From Gemmatimonadota bacterium (lineage in GTDB: Bacteria > Gemmatimonadota > Gemmatimonadetes > Gemmatimonadales > Gemmatimonadaceae): a DNA stretch of 8,569 nt. Made by a program: the position numbers and the translations under genes. Below the pieces are notes generated by a model, which made no database searches, was not told where the DNA came from, and saw nothing but the letters and a program-made list of their open reading frames with translations. Positions 1 through 7,000 of this stretch are shown one piece after another; position 1 is the stretch's first letter; every line of letters begins with the position of its first letter. The stretch is from the NCBI GenBank assembly GCA_028287225.1, contig JAQBPZ010000276.1, positions 1 to 8,569 on the forward strand, given 5' to 3'.

Positions 1-44
1 GCGCCGCCGCCCGCGGCGCGGCGCAGGAAGTCCCGCCGTTCCAT
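1..44 (-). CDS. Start of a Tat-exported protein (5' fragment only)
   Basis: Only the first 14 codons lie in the window. They read MERRDFLRRAAGGG, in which RRDFL followed by a small, apolar stretch matches the start of a twin-arginine (Tat) signal peptide (consensus S/T-R-R-x-F-L-K). The ATG shares one base with the ccmF stop (TGATG), so translation is probably coupled and the gene belongs to the ccmE-ccmF operon. Tat export implies a protein folded, often with a cofactor, before crossing the membrane. A Rieske iron-sulfur protein or another redox protein would suit a position behind cytochrome c maturation genes, but that is a guess; the mature part is not visible. Confidence is good for the start and Tat motif and very low for function. 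Confidence 0.6.
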   Translation of the reverse strand, partial: MERRDFLRRAAGGG

Positions 45-2074
45 CAGTGCGTGCCCGCCAGCTCGGCGCGCGACCGCGCCGGCTCCAGCGTGGCCACGTA
101 TCCGCCCGCGCGGCGCCGCTCCGCCTGCGGCCACATCACGATCAGCCCGCCGATCGCCATGACCATCCCGCCGATCCACACCCAGACGACCAGCGGGTTG
201 AAGCTGATGCGCAGCTCGGCCGTCTCGTCGCGCACGCCGGCGAGGACGACGTAGAGATCCATCTTGGCCGACGTACGGATCCCGACCTCGGTGGAGGGCT
301 CGAACTGCGGCTGCTTGTTGCTGTCGAAGTACTGCCGCTTCTCGCTCGTGAGCAGTCCCTGCGGCACGCCGTCGCGCCAGATCTCGAGGCCCACGGCGGT
401 CACGAACCGGTTCAGCGTCTCCGACGTCGACGTCCCCTGGCTCACGAAGCGCCAGCGGTGCCCGAGCGGATCCACCAGCTCCGTCGACTCGCCCGCCTTG
501 AGCTGCACGTCGTGATCCTTCTTGAAGGCCAGGCCGGCGAAGGCGCTGAACAGGATGACGATGCCGGCGTGGACGATGTAGCCGCCATAGCGGCGCCGGT
601 TGCGCGCCACGAGGCGGATGGCCGCGAGGGGAATGGACTCCTCGTGCATCTGGTGGCGGGCCCGGATGCCCTTGTAGAACTCCTGCAGGATGGTGCCCGC
701 CACGAAGCCCGCCAGCGTGTAGGCGACCAGCGCGTGGAAGTTGCGCATGCCCAGGGCGAACAACACGACGCCGGACATCAGCCCGAGCGCCACCGGCGCC
801 ATGAACTGGCGCCTGAGATTCGACGTGGACGCCTTGCGCCACGCGATCAGCGGTCCCACGCCGGTCAGCGCCAGCAGCAGCAGGCCGAGCGGCACGTTCA
901 CCGTGTTGAAGAAGGGCGGGCCCACGGTGATCTTGGTGCCGCGCACCCACTCGCTCAGGATCGGGAACAGCGTTCCCCACAGCACCGAGAACGCGATGCC
1001 CACGAGCACGAGGTTGTTGTACAGGAAGGCAGCCTCGCGGCTCACCATGCTCTCCAGCTCGGCGGTGGCCTCGAGATCCTTGAGCCGCGTGGCCACGAAG
1101 TAGATCGTCACCGCCGTCGCGCTGAAGAAGAACGTCGCGAACCACGCCCCCACCGGCGACTGCGCGAACGAGTGCACGCTCTCGATGATGCCGCTGCGCG
1201 TCAGGAAGGTGCCGAAGATCGCGAGCAGGAAGGTGGTCACGACGAGCACGACGTTCCACTTCCGCAGCATCCCGCGCTTCTCCTGGATCATGATGGAGTG
1301 CAGGAACGCCGTGCCCGTGAGCCAGGGAAGGAAGCTCGCGTTCTCCACCGGGTCCCACGCCCAGTAGCCGCTCCAGCCCAGCTCCACGTACGCCCACCAC
1401 ATGCCGAGCGTGATGCCCACGGTGAGGAAGAACCACGAGACGAGCGACCACCGCCGCACGATGCTCAGCCACTCGGCGTCGAGCCGGCGGGAGATCAGCG
1501 CGGCGATCGCGAAGGCGAAGGGGATCGCGGTGGCGACGTAGCCCAGGTACAGGTTGGGCGGATGGATCGCCATCCCGGGATTCTGAAGCTGCGGGTTCAT
1601 GCCGCGCCCATCCGCCGGCACGAAGCTCAGGCGGTCGTACGGGTTCGCCTTGAAGCAGGTCGTCGCGATGAAGAACACCAGGATGGCCGCGAGCGTGCCG
1701 CAGGCCCACGGGGCCAGGTCGCGCCCCTTGTCACGCACCGACCAGATCGCCAGCGCGGAGTAGCAGGAGAGGATCAGCGCCCAGAACAGCATCGACCCCG
1801 CCTGCCCGCCCCAGAATGCCGCGAAGATGTAGACCTTCGGCATGTTCGCGCTGGTGTTCGACGCCACGTACCGGAGCGAGAAATCGTGCGTCAGGAGCGC
1901 GGTCCAGAGGCCGGCCGAGGCGAGGATCACCATCGCCGTGGTGGCGTACAGCCCGCGGCGCCCGCTCGTGATCAGGTCCTCTCGGCCCATCGAGCCGCCG
2001 GCGAACGAGGTCACCGCCGACCATGCGGCCATGAGCAGCGCCACCCACAGCGACAGCTCGCCGACGAGGATCAC
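44..2074 (-). CDS. ccmF: Cytochrome c heme lyase subunit CcmF
   Basis: CcmF is the integral-membrane core of the System I heme lyase: it takes heme from holo-CcmE and, with CcmH-type partners, ligates it to the CxxCH motif of apocytochromes on the periplasmic side. The 676-residue product has the usual family length (about 650). The tryptophan-rich WWD heme-handling segment is at residues 226-245, with core WAWDPVEN. All four histidines known from E. coli CcmF have counterparts: H171 (in HPPNLYLGY), H259, H301 (in ESVHSFA) and H502 (in VHAG). Many hydrophobic segments are interrupted by a periplasmic loop at about 515-625, and a last membrane span lies at about 628-648. The GTG start at 2074 overlaps the ccmE TGA (GTGA) and has GGGAG seven bases upstream; the reading frame extends further upstream, but only as out-of-frame sequence inside ccmE. 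The paralogues NrfE/CcmF share this architecture; the ccmE neighbour favours CcmF. Confidence 0.96.
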   Translation of the reverse strand: MILVGELSLWVALLMAAWSAVTSFAGGSMGREDLITSGRRGLYATTAMVILASAGLWTALLTHDFSLRYVASNTSANMPKVYIFAAFWGGQAGSMLFWALILSCYSALAIWSVRDKGRDLAPWACGTLAAILVFFIATTCFKANPYDRLSFVPADGRGMNPQLQNPGMAIHPPNLYLGYVATAIPFAFAIAALISRRLDAEWLSIVRRWSLVSWFFLTVGITLGMWWAYVELGWSGYWAWDPVENASFLPWLTGTAFLHSIMIQEKRGMLRKWNVVLVVTTFLLAIFGTFLTRSGIIESVHSFAQSPVGAWFATFFFSATAVTIYFVATRLKDLEATAELESMVSREAAFLYNNLVLVGIAFSVLWGTLFPILSEWVRGTKITVGPPFFNTVNVPLGLLLLALTGVGPLIAWRKASTSNLRRQFMAPVALGLMSGVVLFALGMRNFHALVAYTLAGFVAGTILQEFYKGIRARHQMHEESIPLAAIRLVARNRRRYGGYIVHAGIVILFSAFAGLAFKKDHDVQLKAGESTELVDPLGHRWRFVSQGTSTSETLNRFVTAVGLEIWRDGVPQGLLTSEKRQYFDSNKQPQFEPSTEVGIRTSAKMDLYVVLAGVRDETAELRISFNPLVVWVWIGGMVMAIGGLIVMWPQAERRRAGGYVATLEPARSRAELAGTH

Positions 2075-2535
2075 GCGCGCGCTCCCGACTTGTAGCCCGG
2101 CGTCTGCCGGTACTTGGGGTCGCCCGGGGTCGGCGAGGGCGCGTTCTCGTACCGCGACGCGCACTTCGCGAGCAGCACCGTCGCGTGGAAGGTGCCGTCC
2201 TCGCCCATGCGCCCCTCCACCACCACGTCGGCGGCGTCGGTGAAGGTGTCGGGCGCGATGCCGCGATACACCACCGGATAGACCTTGGCCCCGTCCGTCA
2301 TCCGGAAGGCGTACTCCTTTCCGCCCGGCACGCGCTGGATGGAGCCCGGCACCACGCGCGCGCCCACCTTCACCCCCGTGTTCCGGAAGGTCGGGTCCGC
2401 CGCGAGCTTCGCCGACAGCTCCGTCGGCGTGAGGTAGTACATGCCGGTGTCCTTGATGGACGTCGCCATGAGATACCCGGCGGTGCCCAGGACCAGGGCG
2501 CCACCGATGAGGAACTTCGTCCGGGCGGATGTCAT
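2071..2535 (-). CDS. ccmE: Heme chaperone CcmE, CxxxY variant
   Basis: CcmE is a membrane-anchored periplasmic heme chaperone that binds heme covalently, receives it from the CcmABCD machinery and hands it to CcmF. The 154-residue protein has one N-terminal membrane anchor (about residues 8-25) and then the OB-fold domain: YYLTPTEL at 33-40, VGARVVPGSI at 57-66, VVYRG at 88-92, and VVVEGRMGEDGTFHATVLLAK at 104-124. The heme-attachment site, normally HxxxY, is here CASRY, with C125 replacing His and Y129 kept. This CxxxY class is known from Desulfovibrio and archaea, where Ccm systems may lack CcmG and CcmH. The ATG at 2535 is chosen because it precedes the positively charged end of the anchor; there is no spaced Shine-Dalgarno, only AGG directly before ATG. 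The gene overlaps ccmF by four bases and lies 66 bases after the preceding gene. Confidence 0.95.
   Translation of the reverse strand: MTSARTKFLIGGALVLGTAGYLMATSIKDTGMYYLTPTELSAKLAADPTFRNTGVKVGARVVPGSIQRVPGGKEYAFRMTDGAKVYPVVYRGIAPDTFTDAADVVVEGRMGEDGTFHATVLLAKCASRYENAPSPTPGDPKYRQTPGYKSGARA
2082..2086 (-). promoter_or_regulatory. Ribosome binding site of ccmF
   Basis: GGGAG lies inside the last codons of ccmE, seven bases before the GTG at 2074. It supports the GTG as the true ccmF start and explains translation of ccmF from the coupled GTGA junction. Seen directly; its function is inferred. Confidence 0.55.
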
Positions 2536-2541
2536 CCTGGC

Positions 2542-2571
2542 AATATAGCGGGCCCCGGCGCAGCAACTATA
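2542..2571 (-). promoter_or_regulatory. Candidate -10 elements upstream of ccmE
   Basis: The 66-base gap before ccmE is locally AT-rich in an otherwise GC-rich window. On the minus strand it contains TATATT (2547..2542), ending six bases before the ATG, and TATAGT (2571..2566), which matches TATAAT at five of six positions. The first would place transcription initiation at the ATG itself, giving a leaderless ccmE mRNA; the second would give a leader of about 24 bases. Neither has a good -35 hexamer at 16-18 bases; TTGCTG (2566..2561) is only 13 bases before TATATT. This is a weak, inferred promoter. Alternatively ccmE is read through from the two upstream genes. Confidence 0.3.
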
Positions 2572-2601
2572 GAGGAAAGCCTGACCGGCTGCTTTCGCCG
2601 T

Positions 2602-2922
2602 TCACCGCTGGACCTTCACGAGCAGCGCCGTCGCCGCCCCCGCGCCCGCCGCGTCCCAGGCCGCGTCCTTCAGGCTGGGCGTCCCGTTGCCCCTGGCATC
2701 CCAGATCTCCTTGCCCAGGGAGACGGCTGCCGTCCCCGTCGTCGCGCCCGTGAGCGCGGCGCCGTGCGACACCCCCGCCGCCCGCAGGGAGCCGTAGCCG
2801 AAGCTCTGGACGAAGGCCGCGGTGAAGAAATGCTTCAGCTTGTCCTGCCCGAGCCAGCGGTCCGCGGGCTGCGTGCGCGGCGCGCCGGCAAGGGTGAACA
2901 CCAGCACGAGCCCGCGCATCAT
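2602..2922 (-). CDS. YfiM/DUF2279-like small exported protein
   Basis: This 106-residue protein resembles E. coli YfiM (DUF2279, predicted periplasmic lipoprotein of unknown function). Shared landmarks, recalled from the family, are WLGQDKLKHF at about 23-32, the SLGKEIWDAR block at about 68-77 and SLKDAAWDAAGAGAA at about 83-97, followed by a hydrophobic end. The N-terminus is a short hydrophobic stretch (LVLVFTLAGA) that could be a signal sequence, but no lipobox cysteine follows and there is no Cys in the whole protein, so it would not be a lipoprotein as annotated here. The ATG at 2922 overlaps the stop of the uracil-DNA glycosylase gene (ATGA), and a second ATG follows directly at 2919; either could serve. 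The overlap implies co-translation with the upstream gene. The family assignment rests on motif order only, and the function is unknown. Confidence 0.75.
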   Translation of the reverse strand: MMRGLVLVFTLAGAPRTQPADRWLGQDKLKHFFTAAFVQSFGYGSLRAAGVSHGAALTGATTGTAAVSLGKEIWDARGNGTPSLKDAAWDAAGAGAATALLVKVQR

Positions 2923-3569
2923 GCCGCCCCCCGGACGGGGGCGCCCGTCGCGAGCCGCCCGCGCAGGAGCGCGAGCGCGTCGTGCAGCAGGGCCCGATGT
3001 CCCGGCGCATGGATCCAGCTGCTCGCGCCGCTCGGGTGTGGCAGCGGGATCGCCACCGACCGGCCGCCCGCGTGGCTGACCTCGTGCTCCTGCCCCACCA
3101 GCGCGTCCAGCGGGCGGGGGTCGAGGAATCGCTCCATCGCCAGCCGGCCGACCAGGACGATGACCGGCGGACGAATGATCTCCAGCTCTGCATCGAGCCA
3201 GTCGCTGCACTCGCGGCGCTCGGCCCTGCCCGGCACCCGGTCGCCGCGGCCCGACGGGTGCGGCCCCGGATAGCAGCGCGTCACGGCGGCGATGTAGAGC
3301 CACTCGCGCGCCGTCGCCTCGTCCATGCCCGCCTCGGCCAGCCAGGAGAACAGGGTGGCGCCGGCGCGCCCCGCGAACGGACGCCCGCCTCCCGCCTCCA
3401 CGCGGCCGGGCGCCTGCCCGATCAGCATCGCACGCGGCGAGCGGGTCCGGGCGACGATCGGCCGAACGTCGGGTCCGTGCAGGCAGCGGCGGCAGGCGAG
3501 CAGCCGCGAGCAGTGCGCGTCGAGGCGCAGCGCGACGCGCTCATGCATGGTGGTGTCATCGCTGGTCAT
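2919..3569 (-). CDS. Uracil-DNA glycosylase superfamily protein, [4Fe-4S] (family 4-like)
   Basis: Likely removes uracil (from cytosine deamination) from DNA as the first step of base excision repair in the cytoplasm. Numbering from the start at 3569 (216 aa), four cysteines fit the cluster ligands of family 4/5-type glycosylases: C26 and C29 (CRRC), C99 (TRCYPG) and C121 (RRECSDW). Motif A is GQAPGRVEAGGGRPFAGRAG at 51-70, where the typical family 4 GEAPG has Q for E. The C-terminal loop motif is LPHPSGASSW at 176-185, resembling the HPS loops of the superfamily. The length is normal. There are three candidate starts: 3578, 3569 and 3548. GAGGG at 3584..3580 is one base from the first and ten from the second, so 3569 is preferred. 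The next gene overlaps the stop by four bases. The exact family and substrate range (uracil, or other deaminated bases) cannot be decided by eye. Confidence 0.85.
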   Translation of the reverse strand: MTSDDTTMHERVALRLDAHCSRLLACRRCLHGPDVRPIVARTRSPRAMLIGQAPGRVEAGGGRPFAGRAGATLFSWLAEAGMDEATAREWLYIAAVTRCYPGPHPSGRGDRVPGRAERRECSDWLDAELEIIRPPVIVLVGRLAMERFLDPRPLDALVGQEHEVSHAGGRSVAIPLPHPSGASSWIHAPGHRALLHDALALLRGRLATGAPVRGAA

Positions 3570-3579
3570 GCAGCTCATA

Positions 3580-3584
3580 CCCTC
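3580..3584 (-). promoter_or_regulatory. Ribosome binding site deciding the glycosylase start
   Basis: GAGGG on the minus strand is ten bases before the ATG at 3569 but only one base before the ATG at 3578. The spacing makes 3569 the more likely start, with 3578 as the alternative. Seen directly; the choice is inference. Confidence 0.45.
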
Positions 3585-3679
3585 GATCGATGGGCTCGTT
3601 GCGCGCGACGCCGCCGTATGCTGCCGGCCCCAGCGGGCAGCTGGAGAAGGAGGCTGTCACTTTCGCACCGCAACCTTCG

Positions 3680-3708
3680 TAAACGCTCTTGCGGGCTTCG
3701 TCTGTCAA
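3680..3708 (-). promoter_or_regulatory. Candidate promoter for the glycosylase/YfiM-like operon
   Basis: On the minus strand 3708..3703 reads TTGACA, a perfect sigma70-type -35 hexamer, in the less GC-rich part of the gap. The -10 is poor: CGTTTA at a 17-base spacing, or TTTACG at 19. Initiation here would give a leader of about 100 bases before the glycosylase start. The -35 match is seen; promoter function is inferred and uncertain. Confidence 0.3.
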
Positions 3709-3717
3709 ACGTATGAA
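3689..3717 (+). promoter_or_regulatory. Weak candidate promoter for the histidine kinase
   Basis: On the plus strand TTGCGG (3689-3694) and TATGAA (3712-3717) are 17 bases apart, matching sigma70 consensus at three and four of six positions. The leader to the kinase ATG at 4021 would be about 295 bases. It overlaps the minus-strand candidate, so the two would compete. No better plus-strand candidate is seen closer to 4021. Low confidence. Confidence 0.2.
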
Positions 3718-3726
3718 TAGCGACAG

Positions 3727-3742
3727 ATCACGACGCGGTGAT
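3727..3742. repeat. Short inverted repeat, possible operator
   Basis: ATCAC (3727-3731) and GTGAT (3738-3742) form a perfect 5-6-5 inverted repeat just downstream of the plus-strand promoter candidate. The size and place would suit a dimeric regulator, but arms of five bases occur by chance in GC-rich DNA and the polarity is opposite to the TGTGA-N6-TCACA CRP/FNR-type sites. Only the symmetry is seen. Confidence 0.2.
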
Positions 3743-4020
3743 TGACGATGTGCACTCCACGCGGCTCGACATGGGCGCCCCGGTGATTCTCCCCCGCGGC
3801 GCACCCGTACGAGATCAGGCGTGTCGCGCGGCTCACGCTGCGCACACGACGCGGCGCGCCGCAAGCCCGAAACGCGGCATCGTGCATTGCCATCGGCGCA
3901 TGAGACGCCGAGCCAGCCGGCGCCGGCACGCGCCCAGCCGACATCGAGACAGGAACGATCACGCCGCACCACGCACCGCCGTGCGCGAGCCTTCGTCTCC
4001 TCATCATCAGGTCGACTCCC

Positions 4021-7000
4021 ATGTATGCCGAAGCAGCTACCATCCCGGACACTGCGCGCGTCGCGACGCTGCGACGCACGGGCCTCCTCGATACGCCTCG
4101 CGAACAGCCGTTCGATCGCCTGACCCGCCTGGCCACCACGGCGCTCCATGCCCCCGTCGCGTTCGTGACTCTCGTCGACGACGAGACGCAGTTCTTCAAG
4201 AGCAGCGTGGGGCTCCCGGAGCCGTGGGCCTCCACGCGCTCCTCGCCACTCTCGCACTCGTTCTGCCGCCACGTCGTCGACCGCGGGGAGCCGCTCGTCG
4301 TCAGCGATGCGCACGACGAGCCGCTCGTGCGCGACAATCCCGCGATCGACGAGATGGGGATCGTCGCCTATGCCGGCGTCCCGCTCCGCACCGCCGAGGG
4401 CCTCGTCATCGGTGCGTTCGCCATCGCCGACCACGTGGCGCACGGGTGGACGGCGGCCGACGTCGAGGTACTCGAGGAGCTCGGCGCCGCCACGATGCAC
4501 GAGATCGACCTGCGCGGCGCCCTGCGCACCGCCGTCCGGCAGGCCTCGCAGGTCATCGAGGACGCACACCAGCACCACTGCGTCCTCCCTCACTTCCGCG
4601 CGATCGTGGACCGCCTGCCGGTGGGCATCTGTGCCCTGCAGGATGGGCTCTTCCAGTTCACGAACCACGCCCTGGCCGACATGTTCGGCTACGGCGACGA
4701 GACGCTGCTCTCGGGCACCGCCCTGCTGGACATCGTGCAGGACGATCAGCGTCAGCGTGTCGCGAAGGAGATGACGCGCGTGCTGCACGGCGACGTCGAC
4801 AGCCTGTGCTGCGAGTTCGACGCGCTGCGCCACAACGGCCCGTCCTTCGCCGTGGAGTTGCGCGCCACGCGCGCCGAGGTGGGCGGCCGGCCCGCGCTCG
4901 TCGCCTCCCTGGTGGACATCACCGACCGCAAGGCGGCCGAGGCCGAGCTGCGCACGCGCGAGACGCAGCTTCGTGCGCTCACCGAGAACGCATGGGACGT
5001 GGTGAGCATCGTGACGCCCGACGACGTCATCAGCTACATGAGCCCGTCGGTCACCCGCGTGCTCGGGTACGAGCCCGACGAGCTGGTGGGCCGCCACAGC
5101 CGTGAGTTCGTGCACCCCGACGACGTGGAACGTGCCGACGAGGCGTTTCATCGGATCATCGGGACCCCCGGCGCCAGCGGCGAGCTGTCCATCCGGCTGC
5201 GCCACAAGGACGACAGCTGGCGCGACGTGGAGGCCATCGCCCAGATCCGGACCGATGCCGCCGGTCAGCCCCTGGCCATCATCAATACCCACGACATCAC
5301 CGACCAGAAGCGCGCCCAGCACGAGCTCCGTCGCAAGACGGCCAACGTGGAGCTGCTGGAATACGTCGCCGTCGCCGCCAACGAGGCCACGGACATCGCC
5401 TCGGCCGCCGAGCGCTGCATCGCGCACGTCTGCACCTACAACGACTGGTGCACGGGCCATCTCTACCTGCGCAACGCCGAGGGCAACATGGTCTCGAGCG
5501 GGACGTGGTTCATGAGCGACGCCGGAAAGTACGACGTGTTCCGCGACGCCACCGCGGGCCGCGTCTTCGGCCCCGGCGAGGGCCTTCCCGGCGAGGTCAT
5601 GTCCACCGGCAAGGCGCACTGGGTGCGCGACGTCACCGCCGACGAGACGTTCACCCGCCGCGACGCGGCCCTCAAGGCGGGCATCCGGGGCGGCATCGCG
5701 TGCCCGTTGCTCACCGGGTCCGAGGTCGTCGGGGCACTGGAGTTCTTCGCCGACCGGACCCTGGACGTCGACGAGCCGCTCATGGAGGTGCTCAGCCACG
5801 CCGGCACGCAGCTCGGCCGCGTCGTGGAGCGCGTGCAGGCCCACGAGGCGCTGCGGCAGAGCGAGGGCCGCATTCGCGCCATCGTCGAGATGTCGCACGA
5901 CGCGTTCATCGCGATGGACATGGACGGCCGCATCACCGAGTGGAACGGGCAGGCCGAGGCGACCTTCGGCTGGACGCGCGCCGAGGCGCTGGGCAAGCCG
6001 ATGGCGGAGCTCGTCATCCCGATGCGGCACCGGCACGGCCACCGGCGCGCGATGCGCCGGTTCACGCGCACCGGCCACCTCACGCAGCACTCGCGCCGGT
6101 TCGAGGTCGAGGCGCTGCACCGCGACGGGCACGAGTTTCCGGTGGAGCTGAGCATCAGCGCCATCCCGATGGACGGCACCTTCCTGTTCACCGCCTTCCT
6201 GCACGACATCACGACGCGGCGGCAGGTGGAGCAGCGGCTCAAGCAGAGCGAGGAGCGCTACGACCTGGTGGCCCGCGCGACGAGCGACGTGGTGTGGGAC
6301 TGGAACGTCGTCTCGGGCGTCCTCACCTGGAACGACGCGATCCGGCGCACCTGCCGCTACCAGCCCGACCAGGTCGGCACCACCATGGAGTGGTGGTACA
6401 ACCACATCCACCCCGCGGACCGCGAGCGCGTCATCACGACCACGCACGCGGTGCTCAATGGGACGGCGGAGCTCTGGTCCGACGAATACCGCTTCCAGCG
6501 GGGCGACGGCACCTATGCCACCGTCCTCGCACGCGGCCACGTGGTCCGCAACGAGCGCTCCGAAGCCGTCCGCATGATCGGCTCCATGGTGGACATCACG
6601 GAGCGCAAGCTGGAGGAGGAGGCGCAGCGCTTCGTCGCGCAGGCCACCGTGCTCCTGGACACCTCGCTCGACCAGGAGGTGATCCTCACCGGCCTCGCGC
6701 GGCTCATCGTCCCCACTCTCGGCGACTTCTGCGCGATCGACGTGCTGGAGGAGGGAGGGGGCATCCACCGCGCGGCCACCGCGCACTCCGACCCGTCGCG
6801 GGAGGCGCTCCTGCGTAGCGACGAGACGCTTCCCTCCGACCCCAACCGGCCCTCCGAGGCGCGCGACCTCGTGGTGGAGGTCATCCGCACCCGGCAGCCG
6901 ATGCTCATTCGCGAGTGCCGCCCCGCGGCGCTCAAGGCACTCGGCCTGAGCGCCGCGCACCGCGCCGTGCTCCAGAAGCTGGGCACGCGCGCCCTCATGA

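Larger units (their letters stand above)
3570..4020. other. Divergent intergenic region without a convincing gene
   Basis: These 451 bases separate the minus-strand glycosylase gene from the plus-strand histidine kinase gene. Open frames cross the region on both strands, but their translations are arginine- and alanine-rich, show no recognisable motifs and run into the flanking genes out of frame, as expected for GC-rich shadows. The stretch at about 3655-3730 is visibly less GC-rich and holds the promoter candidates listed separately. A plus-strand AGGAGG-like run near 3647-3653 is not followed by a start codon at a useful distance. A small hairpin (CTGCC/GGCAG arms at 3621-3625 and 3636-3640) would fall in the glycosylase leader. 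I see no tRNA, terminator with a T-tract, or riboswitch. Confidence 0.6.

Noticed and set aside
47..2095. A 682-codon plus-strand open frame antisense to ccmF
   Set aside because: Low-complexity Arg/His/Glu/Ala composition, no motifs, and complete overlap with the clearly real ccmF.
2075..2566. N-terminal extension of the ccmF frame up to 2566
   Set aside because: It is only the out-of-frame reading of ccmE; the GTG at 2074 with a spaced GGGAG matches the usual CcmF N-terminus.
2185..3273. A 362-codon plus-strand open frame over ccmE, the YfiM-like gene and the glycosylase
   Set aside because: It crosses three supported minus-strand genes and shows no recognisable domain.
3621..3640. CTGCC/GGCAG hairpin as a terminator or attenuator before the glycosylase gene
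   Set aside because: Five-base arms and no T-tract; expected by chance at this GC content.
3705..4337. A 210-codon minus-strand open frame in the divergent gap
   Set aside because: It runs into the kinase antisense, has no motif and no good ribosome binding site.
5416..5451. Three cysteines (C466, C471, C477) in GAF2 of the kinase as a possible metal or Fe-S sensor site
   Set aside because: The spacing matches no cluster motif I know, and isolated cysteines in GAF domains are common; not enough to claim a cofactor.
3556..6960. A 1134-codon minus-strand open frame antisense to the histidine kinase
   Set aside because: Its translation is rich in Arg, Ala, Gly, His and Val with no family motifs, and it is the mirror of a strongly supported kinase frame. 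Long antisense frames are common in GC-rich DNA.
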